Source of the DNA: Isoperla grammatica
Lineage: Eukaryota > Arthropoda > Insecta > Plecoptera > Perlodidae
DNA: 64,000 nt
Direction: 5' to 3'
Assembly (NCBI GenBank): GCA_945910005.1
Contig: CAMDTW010000374.1
Coordinates: 1 to 64,000 of the forward strand
Below, piece by piece: positions 11,898 to 22,501 of the stretch. Under the pieces are notes generated by a model. That model did no database searches, was not told the DNA's origin, and saw only the letters and a list, made by a program, of their open reading frames with translations. A program made the translations under genes and the position numbers. How positions within the stretch are numbered: position 1 is the first letter of the stretch; every line of letters begins with the position of its first letter.

Positions 11898-12164
11898 TTA
11901 TATGATATCTATCAAAAACAATATGCACTTCGGAAAATGAGCAATATTTATATTTTATCCGCTTGACAACGTGAGTGGCATGCTGCTCACAAATCTATGT
12001 CTGAAGTTTTAGGTAGGGATGGATGCGTGCTTTTAATGCTTCTTACAGGACAGGGAAAGGTGTCCCATATTTTCTCGCCTCTTACAAAATCGACAGAGGT
12101 ATAACCTGGTTAAGTTCTATCCAGAGTTAAGAGGGGGTACACTTATTAGCAAGGTATGGTTAAA

Positions 12165-12690
12165 AATTGCAAAACATATTGCTGTAAATAAACAATATTT
12201 GGTTACAAGAGGCCAGTTAACAAAACAATTCCAAAACTTTTGTCATGTGCTGAAACCATTATTATGCATATCATATTTAAAAATGATTGAATTCCGGCCG
12301 TAAGTTTTAATATAAAAAAATAAACAATACATTGGATTTGTTTAAGTAATTATTATATTGTAGGCTGGCATCTTGACGGATTTTGCTGGTTACGTTAACA
12401 TCATTTAGTTTAGTGATCACAAGTGTTGACTTAAAATTGCAACCAAATCCGTCAAGCCGTTTGACCTGTGCGCGACGGAACAAATTTTGCACACAAACAA
12501 GCAAATATGTTTTTACAAAATGGCGGTTAAAGTTACAACTTTAAAACTTTTATCACGTGTCAAAATTGTTTGTTTGGACATAAAAGTAAAATTTTACTGA
12601 CATCCATCAATACGTTTTAGTAAAACAAAAAAATTAAAGTCGATATTTCTACCTAATTAATTTTTTGTAAGTTGGAATCGTGACGGCAAT
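12165..12690. repeat. Right arm of inverted repeat
   Basis: Complementary to 11120-11610. Examples are TGCTGTAAATAAACAATATT against its complement near 11575, and GACCTGTGCGCGAC against GTCGCGCACAGGTC near 11298. A related shorter piece is at 33460-33610 (GCGGTTAAAGTTA). Confidence 0.7.
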
Positions 12691-12839
12691 ATGTTGTACA
12701 CGAACACATACAAAGCGCCGAACAAGTGTAAATGAGGGATTCACTGCGCTCATCTAATCATAGCGTTATTGATACCAATCGGTTTGTGTTTTTTTTTCCT
12801 TTAGTACAAGCGGTATAAAAGTTATAAGCCAAAACGATC

Positions 12840-13321
12840 CACAACAGAAAATGTTAATATTTGACATATGGGTGGCTGGGGGGGGGGCTGCGTCAAGTTA
12901 GCCCCCCCCACGAAAAAACCGTTATATCTCGAGAACTAAACGTGCACAAACGAAAATTTCTAGTGCACAAGCCTGCACTAACGATCCACACCAGAAAATG
13001 TTAACATTTGACATGTGGGCGGGCTGCGTCAAGTTGCCCCCCCCCCCACGAAAAAAGCGTTATATCTCAAGAACTAAACGTGCACAAATGAAAATTTTTA
13101 GTGCACAAACGATCCACACTAGAAAATGTTAACATTTGACATATGGGGGGGGGGGCTGGTCGTCAAGTTGCCCCCCCCCCCGGAAAAAATATTATATCTT
13201 AAGAATTAAATGTGCACACACGAAATTAGTTCGTGCACAAACGTGCACTAACGATGCTTAAACGATTGAGATAATAATTTGCCCCTGACCTTATAGTGGG
13301 GAGGCCAACTTGACGGAGCCC
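12840..13321. repeat. GTCAAGTT/CAACTTGAC element, copy 2
   Basis: Three internal units each carry CAGAAAATGTTAACATTTGA or a close form, a G run, CGTCAAGTT, a C run and GTGCACAAA. It closes with GGCCAACTTGACGGAGCC. It is longer than copy 1 by about one unit. Confidence 0.65.
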
Positions 13322-13412
13322 ATTTCGCCTCTAGTTCTATAAATCACGTGAGTATAAACAATAAATAATACAGTCCACTTTTCATAGTAAAAATGTCTCG
13401 AGCTGTAACCGA

Positions 13413-13733
13413 TTGTCCGAGTTGTCGCTTATTGTCGCCGATTTATTTCTAATCGCCTTCAACCTCAACAGCTTCGCACAGGACCCCTTTCTACCACCGA
13501 GCTTCAGGAAGCTCAACTGTGTACGTATCAGGATACGGCGAGCCCAGCGCTCTAGACTGTCTGAAGAACTATTAGAAGCGTCTCGTCCTGATACTCGGCA
13601 CTGTCTTACACGTCAGCTGCGCTTGTTCATAGATGAGGACGGCGTTTTGAGAGTGGGTGGTCGCCTTACATCTGCCAAAATTGCCTATGAGCATCGTCAC
13701 CCTGCCTTTCTGCCCAATGATCATCCTGCCTAG
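13413..13733 (+). pseudogene. BEL/Pao retrotransposon pol fragment
   Basis: The frame contains LRLFIDEDGVLRVGGRL followed by YEHRHPAFLPNDHPA. In BEL/Pao elements this motif lies between RNase H and integrase, just before the integrase zinc finger. Upstream residues (RRAQRSRLSEELLEAS) fit the same region. The frame stops at 13733, exactly where integrase should begin, so this is a remnant of a protein normally well above 1000 residues. Confidence 0.75.
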
Positions 13734-14199
13734 GCCTACGCCAATATCTAATTATATCTTAACACTGAATTTATATGTATCGGCCTAGTAATACGGCAGT
13801 CTCAATGACACAATAGGCCTAGGCTAGAGTTGTAAACGTAATATTTCTCTAATGGCGGGCGTCACTAGACCGCGGCGCCGGCTGAGATTTTCGAATAATA
13901 AAGACTGTGTAAATACGTTGTTTATTGGTGTTTTTCACTCATTATAATGGAACATAATTATTGAATGCAATTTGCAGTACAATATCACGCGTCAACAGTT
14001 ATTATCCATGCTTAATATTAGGGCTGATTTCGTTTCACCAGTAAAAAGGCTACTGAAACCATATCAGGACCACGGAAATGGATTCAGGCGGAAACGGGCA
14101 CCAAAAAAGTTATAAAATCGCAATTATCCGATCAACGTCGAATTCAGGCAGAAAGGACCTACGAAAAAAAGTTACGGAATAGGGGTCCTGGACAGGGGA

Positions 14200-14342
14200 C
14201 AGACGACTTGTTTTGTGTTCCTGCTAAGTATATATTCAATTCTTGGTAAAAATAAATAGTTAATTTGTTAATAAGTTACATACGTGTAGTTAATTCCCTC
14301 TAGTTTTCCTCTTACCTATACAGTCGGGACAAGAGGGTAACA
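14200..14342 (+). repeat. Probable 3' part of an LTR
   Basis: Sequence ending GAGGGTAACA lies two bases before a primer-binding site at 14345, as expected for the end of a 5' LTR. I could not define the LTR start or find a second copy. Confidence 0.4.
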
Positions 14343-14344
14343 TC

Positions 14345-14358
14345 TGGCGCCCAACGTG
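14345..14358 (+). promoter_or_regulatory. Primer-binding site, tRNA-Lys type
   Basis: TGGCGCCCAACGTG matches the complement of a tRNA-Lys(1,2)-like 3' end used by many LTR retroelements. The same string to CGT occurs at 50721 in a different element. Confidence 0.7.
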
Positions 14359-14380
14359 CAAAACCACAAGTACAAATAAG

Positions 14381-14710
14381 TAGTAATCGAGTACATTCGT
14401 GTGCCGCGCTTATCAAGATTGATTGATATTTGGGCTTAACGTCTCATATTTTTGCAACGAGGCTAATCGAGACAATGAGTGGGTGATATATGAAGATGAA
14501 ATAGGGGGCTGTTTGGAAAGAGTTTATTATCGAGTACATTCGTGTGCCGCGCTTATCCAGAGTTAATTATCGAGTACATTCGTGTGCCGCGCTTTTCAAG
14601 AGTTTATTATCGAGTACATTCGTGTGCCACGCTTATCAAGAGTTTATTATCGAGAACATTCGTGTGCCGCGCTTATCAAGAGTTTATTATCGAGTACATT
14701 CGTGTGCCGT
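14381..14710. repeat. 40-bp tandem repeat in LTR-element leader
   Basis: Units at 14521, 14561, 14601, 14641 and partly 14681 share CGAGTACATTCGTGTGCCGC. One more unit precedes the SINE at 14418. The array lies between the primer-binding site and a gag-like ATG at 14768, so it belongs to the 5' leader. Confidence 0.9.
14418..14517 (-). mobile_element. SINE, type A, head-truncated
   Basis: It holds only the tail and body, up to GGGGGCTGTTTGGA. It splits the 40-bp array after the first unit. A short AAG(A) repeat flanks it. 5' truncation in the SINE sense is typical of incomplete reverse transcription. Confidence 0.85.
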
Positions 14711-14767
14711 GTTAATTATATTATTTTGTGTAATTTCGAGAACAGTGCTACGCGCGCGCCTCTAAAT

Positions 14768-14960
14768 ATGCCTGAAACACGGGCACAAGCGGGACAATTG
14801 AGCACGAACACTTCATCGCCTCCAGGCGAACAGCAAGCTCCAGTGGGACCGGTACCACATAGCCTATTGACAGGCTGGAAGCAGTCTTGGTACATTGCTT
14901 GGTACCATTACGGGCCGTCTCACTGCCCTCGAGGCACATGGCTGCGTCGCCGGTACTTCA
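14768..14960 (+). pseudogene. Start of a gag-like ORF, truncated by a SINE
   Basis: The ATG follows the primer site and repeat leader and begins MPETRAQAGQLSTNTSSPPG. The proline/serine-rich N-terminus suits a retrotransposon gag but is not diagnostic. The frame runs into the SINE at 14961 and no capsid or zinc knuckle is present. The assignment rests on position. Confidence 0.4.
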
Positions 14961-15345
14961 GATTGATTGATTGATTAATGGGGCTTAACGTCTCATATTT
15001 ATGCAACGATGGCTAATCGAGACGATGAGCGGGTGATAATGAAGATGAGAAAGATGATAATGAAGAATAAAGCCACATCCGAATCAGATCCATTGTACGT
15101 CGCGTGAGTCGTCATACGGGAGTCCAGCAAGGGAGGGCAGGGCCAAGTGGGAGGAGGAATATTCAATGGGACAGTGGGGGGGAAAGGGGATTGGGGTGTG
15201 GACTGCACTTCGTGTGACTTCTCCTCCTCGACCAGTCCGGCTTGGGTGGCCCTACCAGAAGCATACGCTTCCGCCGGCATAGCTCTCGGGATCAACAAAG
15301 CACGCAAACCTGCCCACCACGATAAGGTGGCAGTCCCTGGGCAGG
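14961..15345 (-). mobile_element. SINE, type B, full length
   Basis: Tail GATTGATTGATTGATTAATG, B body with AATAAAGCCACATCCGAATC, head ending CCCTGGGCAGG. It separates a gag-like start from a MULE fragment. No clear target duplication. Confidence 0.88.
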
Positions 15346-15851
15346 TTTTCGATTTCATAGCCAAAAGTGTCAGAGAGGAAGTCGACGAGCTTTTAAGCTT
15401 CTTCGAAAGAACCTACGTGAGAGGGAGACCAGTACGAGGCCGAAGAAGGGCTACCCATCCCCCATTCCCCCCAAATACATGGAACGTTTATGAAGCTGTT
15501 ATAAACAATCAGCAGAGAACCAACAAGGTCGTGGAAGGATGGCACAGCAAATTCCAAAAAATGATGATTGTCCATCATCCTTCCTCATGGAAATTAATTG
15601 AGGTGATCGAACACGAGCAAGAAAGTGTCGAACAGACAATGACTCAACTTGAGGGAGGGCACACCCGAGTGAGGCCTGCAGTTAACAGACGGTATCGTTT
15701 AAACCAAGAGCAAGTAGCACAAATGGTTAGAAATTATATCACGTATAAAGAGGGAAATGACATGAAAACTTACCTGCGAGGAATAAGCTACCGATTAAAA
15801 ATAAACCCCAACGCAATTCTACGTGAAGAAGATGGCGAAGTTGGTCAATAA
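15346..15851 (+). pseudogene. MULE transposase C-terminal fragment
   Basis: The frame reads DELLSFFERTYVRGRP, then FPPNTWNVYEAV, RTNKVVEGWHSKFQ and PSSWKLIEVIEHEQESVEQ. This order (F-x-x-TY-x-G, FPxxxWN, RTNN-EGWH, W-I-x-EQ) is the conserved tail of Mutator-like transposases downstream of the DDE core. About 165 residues remain and end at a natural stop. The catalytic core is absent, replaced by the SINE. The adjacent TGGAC array may be its terminal repeat. Confidence 0.75.
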
Positions 15852-15959
15852 ATTCTCATACGCTCAGTATAGTACAATTAGCTTACTACTATACATATAC
15901 TGCTAAGACATTAAGTTCAACATTTTAGGATGAGACCTCAATTGTAATTGCACATAATA

Positions 15960-16126
15960 GAAATGGACATTTCTAATTGGACCCTTTGCCATGGACATTA
16001 CAAATTGGACATTTCGTGTAGGACTTATTACTTTTGGACCACGTGGAGCGTGGACATTTAGGTATGTAGACCATTTTGTCAAGTGGACCTTTTATCATAT
16101 GGACTTTTATGTACTGGACCCAGTGT
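15960..16126. repeat. TGGAC-motif array, possible MULE subterminal repeat
   Basis: TGGAC or close variants recur about ten times at 12-18 bp spacing (TGGACATTT, TGGACCCTT, TGGACCACG and so on), about 110 bp after the MULE stop codon. Dense short repeats at a transposon end suit transposase-binding sites. No matching opposite end was found. Confidence 0.5.
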
Positions 16127-16220
16127 CCTGTAACCCTTCTTTTATATAATATAATGAAAATATATTTTAGCAATTTTTGAAAATCCAGTCTAGAAGGGTG
16201 GAACAAAATGGGGGTGAAGT

Positions 16221-16390
16221 GTGATTTTTTTATGACAATATTTATATCTAAAAAAACGGGCGATGTTACAGACGTGACAGTTGGTAGCTAGATGCTTTTT
16301 TAACAATAAGGTTATTTGCATATTAGCATTTGCTTAAAACATAAATAAATAAAACCAAATTCTGGCACAGGGTAGATTGTGGTTAATTGA
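16221..16390. repeat. Duplicated segment, unit 1 flank
   Basis: Nearly identical to 16986-17150 (GTGATTTTTTTATGAC to GGTAGATTGTGGTT). The offset is 765 bp, showing a local tandem duplication that includes SINE sequence. Confidence 0.9.
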
Positions 16391-16692
16391 TTGATTGATT
16401 AATTGATATTTGGGCTTAACGTCTTATATTTTTGCAACTTGGCTAATCAAGACGATGAGCGGGTAATAATGAAGCTGAGAAAGATGGTGATGAATAATTA
16501 AGCCACATCCGAATCAGATCCATTGTACGTCGCGTGGGTCGTCATACGGGAGTCCAGAAAATGAGGGCAGGGCCAAGTGGGAGGAGAAATATTCAGTGGG
16601 ACAGTGGGGGGGAAGGGACAGGGTCTCCTTTCGTCGCCTCTTACGACAAGCAGAGTCAATCGGGCCGATTATTCCCCGGGCCCAGACGGGGA
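16391..16692 (-). mobile_element. SINE, type C, with 12-bp TSD
   Basis: It has the B-type body but a different head: TTTCGTCGCCTCTTACGACA and CCCCGGGCCCAGACGGG. Target copies are GTGGTTAATTGA (16379-16390) and GTGGTTAGTTGA (16693-16704). The duplicated locus at 17141-17155 lacks this SINE and preserves the empty site. This shows C-type is an independent element, not a chimera with downstream DNA. Confidence 0.92.
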
Positions 16693-16704
16693 GTGGTTAG
16701 TTGA

Positions 16705-16985
16705 TAATTGGGCTTTACGTCTTATATTTTTGCAACTTGGCTAATCAAGACGATGAGTGGGTGATAATGAAGATGAAATTGGGGGCTCTTTGGAGGAAAG
16801 GGGCAAGTAGGAGGGCGCGTGAGGGAAGGGAAAAGGGGAGGAAAAGGGGATAAGGGTGTAGACTGCACTTCGTCTGACTTCTCCTCCTCGACTTGTCCGG
16901 CTAGGGTGGCCCTACCAGAAGCATACGCTTCCGCTGGCATAGCTCTCGGGATATACAATTAGCACGCAAACCTGCCCACCACGAT
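16705..16985 (-). mobile_element. SINE, type A, head-truncated
   Basis: It starts TAATTGGGCTTTACGTCTTA and ends inside the head at CCCACCACGAT, where the duplicated flank (16986) begins. The junction is the duplication breakpoint. Confidence 0.85.
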
Positions 16986-17150
16986 GTGATTTTTTTATGA
17001 CAGTTTTTATATCTAAAAAAACGGGAGATGTTACAGACGTGACAGTTGGTAGCTAGATGCTTTTTTAACAATTAGGTTATTTGCATATAATCATTTGCTT
17101 AAAACATAAATAAATAAAACCAAATTCTGGCGCAGGGTGGATTGTGGTTG
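16986..17150. repeat. Duplicated segment, unit 2 flank (empty SINE site)
   Basis: Copy of 16221-16390. It runs directly into ATTGATAATTGGGCTTTACG, with no C-type SINE at this point. Confidence 0.9.
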
Positions 17151-17299
17151 ATTGATAATTGGGCTTTACGTCTTATAGTTTTGCAACTTGGCTAATCAAG
17201 ACGATGAGTGGGTGATAATGAATATGAAATTGGGGGCTCTTTGGAGGAAAGGGGCAAGTAGGAGGGCGCGTGAAGGAAGGGAAAAGGGGAGGAACAGGA
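17151..17299 (-). mobile_element. SINE, type A, head-truncated
   Basis: Paralog of 16705-16985 by duplication. It is cut at GGAGGAACAGGAC, where another SINE tail begins. Confidence 0.85.
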
Positions 17300-17609
17300 C
17301 TTGATTGATTGATATTTGGGCTTAACGTCTCATATTTTTGCAACGAGGCTAATCGAGACAATGAGTAGGTGATATATGAAGATGAAATATGGGGCTGTTT
17401 GGAGGAAAGGGGCAAGTAGGAGGGAGCGTGAGGAAAGGGGAAAGGGGAGGAAAGGGGATTGGGGAGTGGACTGCACTTCGTCTGAGTTTCTCCTTCTCGA
17501 CCAGTCCGACTAGGGTGGCCCTACCAGAAGCATACGCTTCCGCCGGCATAGCTCTCGGGATCAACAAAGCACACAAACCTGCCCACCACGATAAGGTAGC
17601 AGTCCATGG
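17300..17609 (-). mobile_element. SINE, type A
   Basis: Complete tail and body. The head ends GGTAGCAGTCCATGG, a few bases short of the usual end. It abuts the previous truncated copy. Confidence 0.87.
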
Positions 17610-17639
17610 TGTCACACTCCGATCCTGGCTAAGTACGAT

Positions 17640-17990
17640 GGGAGGTGGCAAGTGTAAATACACGGATGTAAATTACATAAACACTTTGAAGTAGATAAAG
17701 TACTGGTTTTAATTAAGAATAACCATTAATACACAGCAAGAACGAAACGGCACAAATCACGTAGACCTGATTCCCTTGGACTCCGTAGATCCAATCCCGT
17801 TGTTTTGTCACACTCTCATCCAGGTAAATACACGAATGTAAATTAACAGAAACACTTTGTAGTAGAAAGATTACTGGTTTTAATTATGAATTAACACTTA
17901 TTTACTGCAAAAACGAAAAGCACAAATCACGAAGATCCTATTCTCTTGGAATCCGTAGATCCACTCCCGTTCCCATGGAAACCAATCTCC
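17640..17990. repeat. ~172-bp tandem duplication
   Basis: Two units share TACTGGTTTTAATTA, GCACAAATCACG and CCGTAGATCCA. It lies just upstream of the Harbinger transposase and could belong to it or to an LTR. Confidence 0.75.
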
Positions 17991-17999
17991 GCTCCAAAT

Positions 18000-18115
18000 A
18001 ACACAAACCAAACATCTTTTCACATACACTGCCCTCTTGATCTCAACAGTATAACCCACACAAACCAAAGATCTTTTAAAAGCACACTGCCCTCTAGATG
18101 TGAACAGTAAAACAA
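18000..18115. repeat. ~58-bp tandem duplication
   Basis: ACACAAACCAAACATCTTTT and ACACAAACCAAAGATCTTTT, each followed by CACTGCCCTCT and AACAGTA. Confidence 0.75.
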
Positions 18116-18145
18116 TGCATCAAGAGGGCCTGTGAGACAGCACAA

Positions 18146-19987
18146 TGGGCAGGAGAAGAAGTACGAGAAGGTTGATTCTGAACAGGTTACGCCGTAAAAA
18201 AATTATTGTTAATGCTTCTTTTAATAAGGTTAAGAAGAACTATTCGTACGCCTAGACATCGTCGTTGGTGGGTTTGTGACATTCATAAAAGAAGAGAGCA
18301 GCATGGTAACTACTATCACCTCTTTAATGAAATGATGGAAGGAGACCATGAACAGTTTTTCAACTACCACAGGATGACAAGGAAACATTTCGAACATCTA
18401 AGAGCAAAAGTAAGTCCCCTCTTGAAAAAGATGTCTCTTTCTCACACAAGGAAAAGTATTCCAGTGGGATTAAAACTATCTCAACATTACGGTAAGCTAA
18501 TACAGAGCTTGACTTTTCTAGGCCTTGCTTACCTGGCATACGCTTTGCACTTACTACTAATTAGGCATCTACCCTATGTGGGCCTAGCCTATAAGCATAA
18601 ACCTAAGTTCTACCATTGAGTGTTCTACACTACAGCTGGCCTAGGCCAAGGCATGTTCTATCATTTTAATCAAGGCTTTGCTTATCTCCCTAGATTTGTC
18701 CATAGGCTATGCCTCCCTGCAGTAACGGCAACAGTATTTAGTAATGTCATAAACAACAGGCCTAGGCCATCACCTAGGTATCATATCAATTTGTTTAAAC
18801 GGCACAATTCCATTTTTAAGGTACTAAGCATCTGGAGATTCGATTAAATCAGTATCATTTAACGAACGACTGGGAAAAAGTACTCTGAGTGGCATCATTC
18901 GTGATACCTGTAATGCCATTTGGCTAGTTCTAAATGAAGAGGTCCTGCCTACACCGTCAGAAGATGATTGGAAAAACATTACCCAACAAAACTTTGATAG
19001 ATGGAACTTTCCCAACTGTGCTGGCAGTATCGATGGGAAGCATGTTGTCATACAGGTTGGTCTACTGCATCGTATGTACCTGGTACTGTTCTGTCTGACT
19101 GGATAAACAAAGGTTTTGTGCTATTGCCCACTGGCATACGCAACAATTGTACCACACTTTAAACAATAGTTAATAATATGATTATCTGTTTCCACCTCCA
19201 CACAGGCACCAGCTTTATCAGGGTCGACATTCTTATAAGAACCAACACAGCATCGTGTTAATGGCATCTTGTGATGCAAACTATTGTTTTACATTTGTCG
19301 ACATTGGTGGGGCTGGTCGACAAAGTGATGCAAGAGTCTTCGGCCAAGCAGAGTTTGGCCAAGCCATCCTTAACGAAACTCTACCCTTACCACCACCAAT
19401 GTCGATCTTTGGATACACACTACCATGTGTGTTTGTCGCCGTGGCAGCCTTTCCTTTAAGAACAAATCTCATGCGTCCGTACCCATCAACAAGCGCAGAG
19501 CCCGATAATCTGGTATTCAGTTACAGGTAAAAATACATTAGCGTGGGTCTATTATTTAAATACTGATGCATTTACCTTGTGTTAAAAGTTATTTCTCCAA
19601 CAAACTAAGTCGTGTGAGGAGAATGATTGAGAATTGCTTCGGTATCTTAGCTTCACGATGGCGCATCTACCGAAAACCGTTCATTGCAACTCTACCTACG
19701 ATAGAAGCCATCGTGAAGGCCACAGTGTCTGCATAATTGGATTCAAAAATTCAGCAACTTAAAGAGAAGTCGATACTGCCCACCAGGACTGATTGACGAA
19801 GAGGATGAGGATGGAGTTGTTACACAAGGAACTTGGAGGAACATACAGGTGGCCGGATTGGCACCTCTAGGACGAGCAGGAGCCAATCGATGCGCTCACA
19901 ATGCCAAGGCTGTTCGTGACGAGTTTCGCTCGTATTTTGCCATTGAAGGGGCAGTACCATGGCTGTGGACAAGACTGCATCGTTAGT
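18146..19987 (+). pseudogene. HARBI1-like PIF/Harbinger transposase, spliced, decayed
   Basis: A DDE transposase remnant with introns. The N-terminal segment (RRWWVCDIHKRREQHGNYY, then HYRKSIP-like HTRKSIPVGLKL) ends at donor GTAAGC, 18492. Exon 18853-19055 encodes DTCNAIWLVLNEEVLPTPSE and GSIDGKHVV (first catalytic Asp). Exon 19206-19526 encodes the GGAGRQSD region and AFPLRTNLMRPYP. Exon 19589 on gives RMIENCFGILASRWRI (catalytic Glu) and a C-terminus with EGAVPW. Where the family has VGDEAF with the second Asp, this copy has VAVAAF, so the active site is broken. It also has a frameshift near the poly-A at 18195, another near 19230 and a stop near 19732. Confidence 0.9.
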
Positions 19988-20132
19988 AGAACTTTGTGAC
20001 TCAAATATGATATGATTAATTGTCTGTGGATATTCATATGGTCAACTGTTGAATATAATGTTTATATTATTATATTATTGTACGAATAACCGCATTCAGA
20101 TAATGTTTTAATGGAAATCTAGAATTTTGATG

Positions 20133-21058
20133 TTAGCATAAAGAAATCAAGTTTTCATTGCCCCTTACAAAGGGCAAATTCTGCTTCAGTAAGAAGGGTT
20201 TAAATTTTATCTGCAAAATAGCCCTTTCTCGAGGAGGTAGACGGGACATTTCGGGAGCCAGTGACAGCAGAAACAGTTCGTCCTCGTTGTATAGTCTGCT
20301 TTCTAGAAAGAAAATCGAGGCGTGTTCTAACATTTAAATTAACAATAACATGAACATTAACAATCAAAAACGATCAATTAATATTACCATAAATATTTAA
20401 TATTTGTTCTTTTAAAATGCTACAATTTAACAAATCGTGTAGGCCTATTGAACAAAACTTGAATAAATCTATGTTTTATAAAGATTTGTTTATAATTTGA
20501 TGTAGCCTATTAACCTGTGTTTGTTCCTTGTCCAGGTCTTTGAGTTTTTTTAAAATAGCATCTTCCGCAGGCGTCTCAGCGTTTGTAATTTTTTTTCGCT
20601 TGGAAGTGGTGCAATTTGCCGAGAAAACTGGCGGAATAGTGCTTGGTGGGGGTGAAGGTGAAGGGGTCTGCAACGAGGACCTCGGCATAGAAGATGAACA
20701 AGAATTTTGAGGTAGTGGACTGCAAAGGAGTAAAGGGGAATCAGGACTTTTGGAATAGGAATGGTAATCGGTGACCGGAAAATATTCATCAATGATGATG
20801 TTGTCACATGTGGCAGATGGTGTAGTGGAGATGGAACTACAGGAAGATGTTGATTGAAAGACTTTAAAGTTAGTGAATGTTGAACGAGGTTCAACAAACC
20901 TATTTAGAAATGATAAGTATTTCATAAGGACCCAGTGTTTTTTGTCAGAGGCCCCCGCACCACTCATCTTCTCCAACAACTCTTCCCGACGCTCTCTGGT
21001 GTGTCGGTCACGAATACTCCTCCATTTCGTTTGGATAGTTTTCGCTGAAAAAAAATAG
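20133..21058 (-). pseudogene. MADF-BESS protein of the Harbinger element
   Basis: Minus strand, convergent with the transposase. An exon starting after a TTTTTTTTCAG acceptor near 21047 encodes KTIQTKWRSIRDRHTRERRE and KKHWVLMKYLSFLNRFVEPR, the C-terminal half of a MADF (Myb/SANT-like) domain. A Ser/Pro-rich linker and KKLKDLDKEQ follow. After a gap, 20133-20333 encodes DELFLLSLAPEMSRLPPRER, a BESS-like motif that often follows MADF. Harbinger elements commonly need a second Myb/MADF-type DNA-binding protein, so this is its likely partner. The N-terminal MADF exon was not identified. Confidence 0.75.
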
Positions 21059-21060
21059 AT

Positions 21061-21385
21061 GATAGGTTGTAATGTTGTCACAACGTAAGCCGTAGCTACT
21101 CAAGACCTACGTCTACAAGATGCAAAGATTAGGCTATACCTATGCTCAGATTGTTGTGTAACAAAACAGATGGTAATCGAAACCACTAGGCCGGAAACTC
21201 TAAGCTCAAGAAGTACACAGTACACAAGTACACAGGTTACAAGTTAATCTAAGCTTACTTCTACTTGAGGTTAGCTTCGGATGTACAAATGGTTTTGTAG
21301 TTTTAAAATAAGTAGGCTTGTCCTAGTTTGAAGTTTCTGCAGGCTGCCTATTTGCTACGATATAGGTCCAGGCCTAGTCAAACAT
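21061..21385. other. No gene seen
   Basis: Probably holds the first exon and right terminus of the Harbinger element, but I could not identify a terminal inverted repeat. Confidence 0.35.
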
Positions 21386-21690
21386 GATGATATTTGGGCT
21401 TAACGTCTCATATTTTTGCAACGAGGCTAATCGAGACAATGAGTGGGTGATATATGAAGATGAAATAGGGGTCTGTTTGGAGGAAAGGGGCCAATAGGAG
21501 GGTGGGGTGGAAAGAGGAAGGGGGAGGAAAGGGGATTGGGGTGTGGACTGCACTTCGTCTGACTTCTCCTCCTCGACCAGTCCGGCTAGGGTGGCCCTAC
21601 CAGAAGCATACGCTTCCGCCGGCATAGCTCTCGGGATCATCAAAGCACACAAACCTGCCCACCGCGATAAGGTAGCAGTCCCTGGGCAGG
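21386..21690 (-). mobile_element. SINE, type A
   Basis: Complete, with a short tail (GATGATATTTGGGCTTAACG) and head ending CCCTGGGCAGG. No clear duplication. Confidence 0.87.
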
Positions 21691-22501
21691 TGGGTAATTT
21701 TCGAGCATTTTTTGTTCAACGTTACCAATACTTATCAGATTCCAATAAAATTAACATATTCGTGACCGGACAAACATTTACTAAAATATAGCCATCTCAC
21801 ATTTTGCTGCTATTTTGTTTCAGAATTATATTTTGCAAAGCTTGTGGATGGTTCAAATTTCAACTCGATCCGACAATCTGTCCGACCGCTATCGAATTAC
21901 ATAAATATAAAAAAATTAAAAAAAACGATTGCTATAAGAGTCAAGTGGAGACGCTCGCTTCGCTCGCTTAATTATTTATTGCAAGTCTCATATCAGTTAC
22001 TGAGTGACAATGACTATCAAAGTAAAAAAAAAAAGAAAGTAAAAACGGCCTACTGTATTAGAAGAACTAGAAGGCTGCGCGTTCAGGTTCATTCATCCAT
22101 TGTTCGGATGTGGGTACTAGTACAGGCAGTTTAAAATAGAAACCATATTAATTTCACCTTAATAATAGGTGGAATAAGCAGATCTACCATACCAACACAA
22201 TCAATTATATATTTTCATCTTTTATGCCTACTTTACAATGCCGAGTTTGATAAATATATGCCTAATGAATGCAATGAAATCAACATAAATGTCCTGGATT
22301 TATTTTCAGCCCTTTTTGGTACATATTCGACACATATTCTTCATTTGAGCCACTTTCAAGTGGTTTAAACCACTTTTGACCGGTGTCCAGGTCGAAATAA
22401 AAAAAAGTGTCTTTTTTAATCAACCCTGTGTTGTACTGTTGTACACTTCATTTTATTTTTGTATGTATCTCTCATTTCTTTCAATGTGCAATTTATACTA
22501 T
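21691..22501. other. No gene seen
   Basis: AT-rich. The GCTCGCTTCGCTCGCTTA motif near 21952 recalls CGCTACGCTCGCTCATCTA near 33585 and probably marks a related old repeat. Confidence 0.4.

Noticed and set aside
13860..14340. Attempt to define a full LTR upstream of the Lys-type primer site
   Set aside because: No TGTTAC-type start complementary to the GTAACA end was found, and no second LTR is present.
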